Shown here piece after piece: positions 6,401 to 11,627 of a stretch of DNA of 11,627 bases (the first letter of the stretch is position 1; the number at the start of each line of letters is the position of its first letter). A program made the translations under genes and the position numbers. The notes beneath the pieces were generated by a model that saw only the letters and a list, made by a program, of their open reading frames with translations, searched no databases and was not told the origin of the DNA. The stretch is from contig JACONB010000025.1 of the NCBI GenBank assembly GCA_014323965.1, positions 1 to 11,627 of the forward strand, written 5' to 3'. The stretch comes from Prochloron sp. SP5CPC1 (GTDB lineage Bacteria; Cyanobacteriota; Cyanobacteriia; Cyanobacteriales; Prochloraceae).

Positions 6401-8001
6401 GTCTGCGTGGAATTCTCCGGGTCATAAATCAACTCCACTGCCTCCCCATTAATATTCAATAAGCGCTTCAACCTCCCAGAATCATCATACTCACTCCGCA
6501 CTCCACTCCTTCCTAACGGATCAATAATCTCCTCCAGGAAATGGGCCCTAGAATCACTATACTCAAACCGAGTAACATTCCCTTCCCTATCAGTAACCGC
6601 CACCAAATCTCCCCGAGCATCATACTCATATCCTACCCTATTCCCAGACGGATCCACAACAGCAATAATCCTGGATTGTGGATCTCGTTCAAAAATAACC
6701 TTCACTCCCGTATCACTCTCAATTCCTCGGTGAGTAAACCTAAGAGTATTCCCATTCGTATCCGTAACCCGTCGCAAATCTCCCTCATTTCCATCAATTT
6801 GATACTCTATCCCCGACTGAGTAGTTAAAGTATAGGTTTCAGGATAATACACATAGCCACTCACAACCACAAACTCTCCCTCACTATTGCAAGTCAGCAC
6901 AGTGTTGGGAACAGTTAAAGTATTCTCAGAACCAGATTCGGCAACAAATCGAGGCAAAAATAAGCCCCCGTTTCCACTAGGAGTAAGCAGGAATCCTCCC
7001 AAACGATGCAAAATAGGCGAAAAAGTAAAAGTTTCCCTTTCTCCTCCAGGAAGAGTCACATATACCTTATCCCCCGGTTGGAAGCCAACACTGCGAATCC
7101 CTAACTGCTCATAGGTTTCATCCACTCCCAAACTCGTTCGTAAATCCGTATCCACAAACTCCAAACGCCAACCGTAACCCAAATTATCCCGATTATTTGC
7201 ATTCAAACTATCATAGGTGCGCGTCACTGTAATAGGAATCCCCGGAACAGCAATCGACAAATCCGTGAAAGACAGGGTAAAATTGCCCAATTTCAAATCC
7301 CCTTCCACCAAAACCTCATTCTCCAAAGTTCTGGTATTGCCATTTTGGTCCACCGCCGTCAGACGCAAAGAATAACTGCCCTGAGGGAGCACTGTGGCAT
7401 CGAAAACTCCCAAAACCCCCTCTACCACTTCTTCTTCCCCTCGTGCTATCTCAAAATAATCCCCTCCTAAAGGTGCTGCTTCCAACGTGTAATAAGCGAA
7501 GTTTTCATTCGTCACTGTTCCCAAAATCTGCACCCTATCCGTCACCACTTCGGGAAGTGGATCCCAAGTTATCGTGGGAGCCTCCACATCGTCAAAGTCA
7601 AGCACGGTCAGGGTTTGCACCACTTCACTCTCATTGCCAGCTAAATCTGTAGCGACACCCCGCACTGTAATTGTGCCCAATTTTTGCACTGAAAAGGAAG
7701 TTATACCATTATTATCCAGGGGTAAAAGTACGTCATTTACATATAACTGCAAATATTGGACTCCCACATTGTCGCTTCCCAGCACTTGGATGGTAATTTC
7801 GTCCCCCAAATCGGCGATTTGTGCTCCTGTATCGGTGATAGATACCCCGAACAAATCCACTTTTACGGTAGGTGCAGTGGTATCTTTCCTCACTTGGACA
7901 TCAAAACTTTGGGAGGTGCTCAACACTCCATCACTTACCGTAACAGTAATTGAATTGGTTCCAACATCTCCTTCCCCAGGAATCCACCGTAAACGCCCCA
8001 A
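2824..8001 (-). CDS. Rhs/YD-repeat toxin, downstream part of a split giant gene
   Basis: The open frame gives 1725 residues counted from a TTG at 8001, but it is continuous with the upstream frame apart from one TAA at 8065-8067, so TTG is probably not a true start (no ribosome site is seen). Residues 1-39 finish a He_PIG-like repeat; 43-134 and 141-232 are Ig-like domains; 234-265 (GNFTLSFTDLSI, then TRTYDS) is the entry to an Rhs shell. YD repeats run from about 407 to 1400, including seven tandem 21-residue units at 551-697. The Rhs-associated core (about 1408-1528) contains RYYEQGVGRF and ends NPVNGIDPTGL, the motif where Rhs proteins cleave themselves to release the tip. The tip (1529-1725) has a long hydrophobic segment (about 1537-1581), then a basic linker and a domain with QYKHQYDHGIAIFGV (1619-1633) and FRV-, WYPL- and YRVDGENIRGTNL motifs that I cannot assign. 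The shell should encapsulate the tip before delivery; the target is unknown. Confidence 0.85.
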   Translation of the reverse strand: MGRLRWIPGEGDVGTNSITVTVSDGVLSTSQSFDVQVRKDTTAPTVKVDLFGVSITDTGAQIADLGDEITIQVLGSDNVGVQYLQLYVNDVLLPLDNNGITSFSVQKLGTITVRGVATDLAGNESEVVQTLTVLDFDDVEAPTITWDPLPEVVTDRVQILGTVTNENFAYYTLEAAPLGGDYFEIARGEEEVVEGVLGVFDATVLPQGSYSLRLTAVDQNGNTRTLENEVLVEGDLKLGNFTLSFTDLSIAVPGIPITVTRTYDSLNANNRDNLGYGWRLEFVDTDLRTSLGVDETYEQLGIRSVGFQPGDKVYVTLPGGERETFTFSPILHRLGGFLLTPSGNGGLFLPRFVAESGSENTLTVPNTVLTCNSEGEFVVVSGYVYYPETYTLTTQSGIEYQIDGNEGDLRRVTDTNGNTLRFTHRGIESDTGVKVIFERDPQSRIIAVVDPSGNRVGYEYDARGDLVAVTDREGNVTRFEYSDSRAHFLEEIIDPLGRSGVRSEYDDSGRLKRLLNINGEAVELIYDPENSTQTTRDVFGNPTTYVYDTRGNVLTEVDALGGVTERTYDDFDNLLSETNPLGETTSYTYDSRGNVLTETDALGNITRYTYNSRGQVLSETDALGNTSNYNYDNRGNMLYQSDAAGNTTTFSYDRRGNLLSLIDAGGNNTKFSYDSNGNVIQTVDALGNQTLYSYDRNGNQVTSTQTLGREEVVTRSEYDNNGNLVSTTNPLGEVTRYEYNQNQQQTAIIDSLGRKTEYRYNEKGQLVETIYPDSTPNTLADNPRSITLYDKGNRQRATIDRAGNVTYYEYDALDRLIQTIYPDGTDTLTDLLEYVAPGKTATTVDWTTIVYPNTAPSYLENNPKTKTEYYKNGQVLAQIDEKGNKTQFVYDTANRLIKTIYADSTPDDLTDNPTTTVEYDKIGRRITQTDALGRTTRFIYNEIGQLIQTSYHDASSIIVTYDNLGRRIATTDEEGKITKYSYDALGRLTDVVQFLATQEIRTEYGYDELGRLIWQEDGNNNRTQFEYDLLGRRIGVELPLEQSSSTTYDKTGNIATYTDFNGETTRYRYDAQNRLILKDFEDDADVSYTYTPNGQIETITDNRGVTRFEYDERNRLISRTDPTGARTKNGHSIEYEYDVAGNRTAVITPNGRVNYTFDEQNRLKTVTDSQGGVTSYTYDKVGNLIRTDFPNNTTEIRGYDDLNRLIEVKTVRRHPDTGEETVLSGFEYSLNKAGHRISVTESDGSKVEYQYDDLYRLTSENINDGKRIITYTYDSVGNRLKRVDSVEGITTYTYDQNDRLLREILIKDGAIVHVVAYTYDNNGNLLTRTQTANGVGKTTTYTWNDDNRLVAVVSPDGSSITYEYDDEGIRVSTTVSGVKTTYLVDKNRPYGQVLEEFTSDDLVAFYVYGLDLISQIRGGEQDFYHVDGLGSIRALSDETGNVTDTYDYEAFGELVDSSGESENSYLFAGEQFDRGLGQYYLRQRYYEQGVGRFTRRDSYSGSISEPITLHKYIYTHANPVNGIDPTGLFTIAQQAATLVTLNTLVISASAPIYIASIYIEAAVVIAGFLALSAGVTALLEVTTKKDGSKDFKLFPEDRRQRNRIASKQEEPNQFRVQLQYKHQYDHGIAIFGVPEVGVTKRQVYDGLYQLWVTRQGVSWYPLSQDRNLRRGIVRVSTKIKDSGPVSQGGFQFTSQWFPDGREAKAGQRADYRVDGENIRGTNLQY
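3418..3795 (-). repeat. Duplicated Rhs-core segment, copy in the full-length gene
   Basis: This is the partner of 1833-2210, encoding residues 1403-1528 up to DPTGL. The two copies are direct repeats about 1.6 kb apart. Recombination between them would join the Rhs shell to the papain-fold tip and delete the resident tip together with its immunity gene. Confidence 0.85.
5911..6351 (-). repeat. Seven tandem 63-base YD-repeat units
   Basis: Residues 551-697 of the Rhs fragment are seven back-to-back units of exactly 21 residues with the pattern GNxLxETDALGNxTxYxYDxR. Elsewhere in the protein YD units vary in length (about 19-35 residues), so this block is the most regular part of the shell and suggests amplification by unequal exchange. 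An eighth, looser unit precedes it (residues 530-550). Confidence 0.75.
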
Positions 8002-9762
8002 CTCATCTATTTCCAGCCCCTCAGGACCGGATACTTCATAAGTAATAGGAGTGCAGTTGTGGTCTTAACTTATTACATCATAACTATATCCCTGCCCTAA
8101 GGTAACATAAGTTTCGGGAGAGGAGGTGATGACAGGAGCCAAGTTCTCCAAAACCGTCAAATCAAAGAGCTGGGAAGCCCTCAACCGTCCGTCATTTACC
8201 CCCACTACTACCCAATATTGACCCAAAATCGGCTCTAACCATACAACCTTACCTGTACTTTCCTGAATAGTCATGCCAACGGGTCCATCTAAAAGTTGGA
8301 ACCTCAAATCATCTTCATCTGGGTCTTCTGCGGTTACTTTATAGATGTATGCTGTATCTGTGTAGGCGAAGAGGGAGGGAATGGAGGTCAGAGCTGGAGC
8401 TTGATTTCTTGCGGTTGTTGCTTTTATGGTATAGGTTTGGGTGGCAATAGCACCCAACTCGTCGGCAACTTCCAGAGTTACGTCCACATTTCCTAATTTC
8501 TGCGGGGTCCAAGAAATCACACCAGTAGCAGCATCAATTACCAAATCGGCTGGTCCTGCGGTCACACTCCAAGTCAGATTATCCCCTTCCGGATCCGTTC
8601 CCACTGCTTGATAGCTGTAGGGGGTATCCAGAGTTGCCATGGTACCGGGGGTGGAAAGGATGGTGGGGGGCAGATTCGTTCCTCGTACTGTGAGGGTAAA
8701 TATCTGGGAAGCGAAGGCTCCTTGGGAGTCTATGGCCCGCAACTCTATCTCGTGATTGCCGATTTGTTGGGTGGTAGGGTTCCACCTTAGGGTGCCTAAA
8801 AGTGGGTCTATTTCTACTCCTAAAGGTGCCTTTTCTAAACTCCAAAGGATGGTATCTCCCTCCGGGTCCACAGAAGTGGCATTATAAGCATATTCTTCCC
8901 CGACGATAGCATTTAAGTTTGGAGTGGAGGTGATTTCTGGGAAATTATTCCTAATTTGTGTTCCTACGTTAATGGTATAGTTTTGCTGCACTATTCCACC
9001 ACGATTGTCGTCTATTTCCAACAGGACTTCCTTGTCTCCCAATTGTGAGGCGGTGGGGGTCCATGTTACTACTCCAGTTTGGGAGATGGTTATGCCTTCG
9101 GGACCACTTTTTACCCTATAGGTGAGGGGATCTCCGTCTTTATCTTCTGCGAGGATATGGTATTGATATAGGTTTCCTAACCTCGCCTTTGTGGGGGGAA
9201 GAGATAGGAAGGAAGGCATTTGGTTTACAGCAGTTTGGACAACTTGGAGCACAAAACTCTGACTCCCTTTACCTCCGTCATTATCTGTTACTGTAATTTG
9301 AATTTCATTGTCTCCTACTTGAGTGGGTGTCCAACGAATCACCCCGGTAGAATCAATGGTTACCCCTTCTGGTGCTTTATCTAAATTATAATCTACTATA
9401 TTTCCATCTCCATCTTGGGCCCGGATTTGGTATTCATAGGGTAAGTTGAGGGCTGCTATCTTGGGGGGAGAGGATGTAATTATTGGTTGAATGTTGGCTG
9501 GCGTTACAATCACTTGAAACTGCTGCAACGTAACACCCCCACGTCCATCGTTCACTCGGATAATAACATCGTGAAAACCGTTCTGAGTTTCAGTGGGTTG
9601 CCACACTATTACTCCGGTACTCTCTTCCACAGTCATCCCTACGGGTTTCACTAATAACTCGTAAGTTAAAGAATCTCCATTTGGATCTATCGCAACTGCA
9701 TTATAACGGAAAAGCTCTCCCGAATTGACTTCTGTTGGAGCTGAAGTTTTAAATTCTGGTAT
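7885..9762 (-). repeat. Array of seven putative-Ig (He_PIG/cadherin-like) repeats
   Basis: Residues 605-692, 696-779, 785-870, 878-963, 969-1051 and 1059-1141 of the upstream frame, plus one repeat spread over its end (from 1147) and the first 39 residues of the downstream frame, share the pattern AxDPDGDxLTYxL-xxPxGxxID-xTGxIxWxP-xxG-xxxLxVxDxxGG. Each is about 85-90 residues. They form an extended stalk with probable calcium-binding DxDGD loops. The last repeat holds the interrupting stop, and its DxDGD loop reads DHNCT. Confidence 0.8.
8065..8067 (-). other. In-frame TAA that splits the giant Rhs gene
   Basis: The minus strand reads YSYDVIS, TAA, then DHNCTPITYEVSGPEG in the same frame, which is the expected sequence of a He_PIG-like repeat on both sides of the stop. 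At this column the seven intact repeats carry T, V, E, Q, I, V and E, so GAA or CAA changed to TAA would suffice. No frameshift is needed. It may be a real nonsense mutation or a sequencing/assembly error. Confidence 0.85.
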
Positions 9763-11627
9763 TTTATTAACTGTAGCACTATCTTCACGATTGCCAAAGT
9801 TAATGTTTCTTGCTTGTTCCCCACTCCTAAGGTTCAGCTCATGAGTACCCCCGCTAGGAGCAGTTTGTACCCATCCCAATGGTAACTCTTCTCTTACTCT
9901 GTAGTTTCCGGGAATTAAATTGTTGAAGGAATAGTTCCCTAATTCATCAGTAATGGTGAATCTTTCTCCCTTATCCCGCTGATTATTCCCATTTTCATCT
10001 AAATAAACAACCCATTCCGATAAACGGGGTTCTGTGGGTACTACAGGAATTTCCACTACCCCCGCAGGAGCAAAAGTGATGTGCTCCCACTGCCCTACAG
10101 GAGCGGAGTTTGAGGTTAAAGTTAGCTGCTGGGTTTGTAATGCTGTTCCATCCCAATATAGTCGATATAAACCGGAACCTGAATGGAATTCTTGAGTCAA
10201 CAAGATATCTCCAACAATGGAGTTAAACTCAGATGCTGGTGCTCCTAGAATCTTGCTCGTACCGAAATTGACGCCAAAGAAGTTCTCGTTTGGTTCGATG
10301 AAATCAATGTCTTCAATACTCACTCCCACATTATAGGAGGTAACATTCCCGGATGTATCTATGGCATAAAGAAGACCAACTGTTTCAGCTCCAGTGATAA
10401 TTTTCCCAGCTAGAGGTCCGTAACGGTTTAAGTTGTTGGGAACGGTAATTAATCCTTCTAAGTGAGTCCCTATATTGGCTAACAAATTAGTATTTCCATC
10501 ACGGTCAATCCGCCACACTTGACCCCCAGTGGTGACGACAATCAAATCTCCACTAAAGACTCCTGTCCTATCTAGATAGAGGGAGCCTCGGATTAAACCA
10601 TTATTGTCTCCTAGTAGACTCACCCAAGGATTGATGACGGTGTTACCATTATCGGTTATCCTAACAATTTCCCCATCTACTCCATTGCCGACAAATAAGT
10701 CTCCAGCGACAAATCCACCTATATTTCCACTCCTAACGGTGGCGATTTTTACTTCATCTCTGAAACCTGATAGGTTGGAGAAGGGAATGTGATTCCCATC
10801 TTCAGCGATGCGCTCAAAATTGCGGGGAAAACCGGAAAAATAGTTAACAGAAACCACTAGGGAGTCTGTGGGTTCATGATAGTCGATACCAATAGGACTG
10901 TTGAAGGGAGTGGAAATTTGAATGAGTCGAATTGGATTTACTTCATTTTCCGGTGTAATAGTGTTTTCTGGTTGATTGTCTTCCTTGCCATCAAACAGTC
11001 CATCATGATCCAAATCGTTGTATACAGTGCCTCTAATTGATGCAGGTTCAATATCAACTACCTCGATTATATAGGTTTGCTGGTCTCTTCCACCTCGCCC
11101 ATCTTCTACTTGTAGGGTGACTCTATGTTCTCCCAAATCTACTCTACTAGGAAACCAGATAATTTTTCCTGTATCTGGTTCTATAGTCGCTCCCTGGGGT
11201 GCTTTTATTAAGGAATAGGTGAGGGTATCTCCATCCGGATCTACTGCTTTAACGTCATAGTTATACTCCCCAACCTTAGGTAGACTCCTTGTCAAGTCTT
11301 GATAGAGTATTTCCGGTTGAGAAAAATCATAAAGACCAAATTTACCCGAGGTATAAGTATCATCCTCTATGGAAATCGAATCCAAAACAGTGTCTCCCTC
11401 ACTGATAGTGATAGTAAAGGCACCCGGGGAAAATGAGAGAGAAAATTGGTAATCAGTAAAGTCCTGATAGGAAATATCGTTGTGGAAAAGATTGGTTACC
11501 TTATCGCTCCCCTGAGTATGCCAAAAATCTCTCAAAGTTAAAGGAGAATCTGCATTCACCAATTTGACACTCATTCCCGCATTTGCGGTTCCGTGAGCAA
11601 ATTGAGATGATTGTTTCCAATCGAATA
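8065..11627 (-). CDS. Adhesin-like upstream part of the split giant Rhs gene (partial, runs off the right edge)
   Basis: The frame is open to the window edge (17 codons, beginning FDWKQSSQFAHG, lie upstream of the first Met at 11574), so the true start lies outside the window. Counting from that Met: residues 1-94, with the upstream FDWKQ, match a thrombospondin-C-like lectin fold (GKFGLYDFSQ near its end). Residues 100-174 are a He_PIG-like repeat. An SdrD_B domain begins at 179-199 (GTVYNDLDHDGLFDGKED) and resumes at 516-594 (WVVYLDENGN, GNYSFNNLIPGNY). Between its halves, 212-505 look like an NHL/SMP-30-type beta-propeller with repeated GDLxV and VxRID-xGN elements. Six complete He_PIG-like repeats plus the start of another follow. 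The protein is extracellular in style and almost without cysteine. It should form the surface stalk of the Rhs protein encoded in the same frame beyond the TAA at 8065-8067. Signal peptide and secretion route are not visible here. Confidence 0.85.
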   Translation of the reverse strand, partial: FDWKQSSQFAHGTANAGMSVKLVNADSPLTLRDFWHTQGSDKVTNLFHNDISYQDFTDYQFSLSFSPGAFTITISEGDTVLDSISIEDDTYTSGKFGLYDFSQPEILYQDLTRSLPKVGEYNYDVKAVDPDGDTLTYSLIKAPQGATIEPDTGKIIWFPSRVDLGEHRVTLQVEDGRGGRDQQTYIIEVVDIEPASIRGTVYNDLDHDGLFDGKEDNQPENTITPENEVNPIRLIQISTPFNSPIGIDYHEPTDSLVVSVNYFSGFPRNFERIAEDGNHIPFSNLSGFRDEVKIATVRSGNIGGFVAGDLFVGNGVDGEIVRITDNGNTVINPWVSLLGDNNGLIRGSLYLDRTGVFSGDLIVVTTGGQVWRIDRDGNTNLLANIGTHLEGLITVPNNLNRYGPLAGKIITGAETVGLLYAIDTSGNVTSYNVGVSIEDIDFIEPNENFFGVNFGTSKILGAPASEFNSIVGDILLTQEFHSGSGLYRLYWDGTALQTQQLTLTSNSAPVGQWEHITFAPAGVVEIPVVPTEPRLSEWVVYLDENGNNQRDKGERFTITDELGNYSFNNLIPGNYRVREELPLGWVQTAPSGGTHELNLRSGEQARNINFGNREDSATVNKIPEFKTSAPTEVNSGELFRYNAVAIDPNGDSLTYELLVKPVGMTVEESTGVIVWQPTETQNGFHDVIIRVNDGRGGVTLQQFQVIVTPANIQPIITSSPPKIAALNLPYEYQIRAQDGDGNIVDYNLDKAPEGVTIDSTGVIRWTPTQVGDNEIQITVTDNDGGKGSQSFVLQVVQTAVNQMPSFLSLPPTKARLGNLYQYHILAEDKDGDPLTYRVKSGPEGITISQTGVVTWTPTASQLGDKEVLLEIDDNRGGIVQQNYTINVGTQIRNNFPEITSTPNLNAIVGEEYAYNATSVDPEGDTILWSLEKAPLGVEIDPLLGTLRWNPTTQQIGNHEIELRAIDSQGAFASQIFTLTVRGTNLPPTILSTPGTMATLDTPYSYQAVGTDPEGDNLTWSVTAGPADLVIDAATGVISWTPQKLGNVDVTLEVADELGAIATQTYTIKATTARNQAPALTSIPSLFAYTDTAYIYKVTAEDPDEDDLRFQLLDGPVGMTIQESTGKVVWLEPILGQYWVVVGVNDGRLRASQLFDLTVLENLAPVITSSPETYVTLGQGYSYDVIS
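9793..11040 (-). other. SdrD_B domain split by a beta-propeller-like insertion
   Basis: The first third of an SdrD_B domain (10978-11040, ending GLFDGKED) and the remainder (9793-10029, starting RLSEWVVYLDENGN) would join into a normal domain, as in the usual pattern GxVxxDxNxxGxxDxGExxLxxWxVYLDxNxN. About 310 residues lie between them, most resembling a propeller (10060-10941) with short Pro/Glu-rich linkers on each side. The domain calls are by eye. Confidence 0.6.

Noticed and set aside
7574..8041. A 155-codon plus-strand frame
   Set aside because: Antisense shadow of the Ig-like domains in the Rhs frame, with no ribosome site or recognisable domain.
8065..8067. Programmed stop-codon readthrough or recoding
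   Set aside because: The stop is TAA, the least leaky one, and I see no slippery run or nearby structure; mutation or sequence error is simpler.

Overview
The window is probably from a cyanobacterium, most likely a filamentous one. This is inferred from moderate GC content and from the stack of putative-Ig/cadherin-like repeats, an SdrD-type B domain and an Rhs/YD toxin with a papain-fold tip. No marker gene confirms it. Every supported gene lies on the minus strand, so transcription runs from high to low coordinates. The window is one large polymorphic-toxin locus plus the first codons of an unrelated-looking gene at the left edge.

From 11627 down to 2824 there is essentially one giant reading frame, open at the right edge. 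In order it encodes a thrombospondin-C-like lectin fold, one putative-Ig (He_PIG-like) repeat, an SdrD_B domain interrupted by a beta-propeller-like insertion, seven more He_PIG-like repeats, two Ig-like domains, an Rhs shell with many YD repeats, the Rhs-associated core ending in the DPxGL cleavage motif, and a 197-residue variable C-terminal tip I do not recognise. A single in-frame TAA at 8065-8067 cuts this frame inside the eighth He_PIG-like repeat. The stretch is therefore two open frames that look like one gene broken by a nonsense change or a sequence error.

Downstream come the accessory genes. A 186-aa helical protein (2223-2783) is the likely immunity protein for the resident tip. 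An orphan Rhs C-terminal cassette (1275-2213) follows: its first ~126 residues duplicate the Rhs-associated core, and its own tip looks like a papain-fold (Tox-PL-2-type) cysteine peptidase toxin. Two tandem paralogous small proteins (899-1252 and 556-888) are the likely immunity proteins for that cassette. The layout (full-length Rhs, immunity, displaced tip, immunity) fits tip replacement by homologous recombination through the shared core.

Positions 136-555 hold no convincing gene but do contain a cluster of inverted repeats that may end the toxin operon. At the left edge a consensus-like promoter, a Shine-Dalgarno and an ATG at 75 mark the start of another minus-strand gene that runs off the window.
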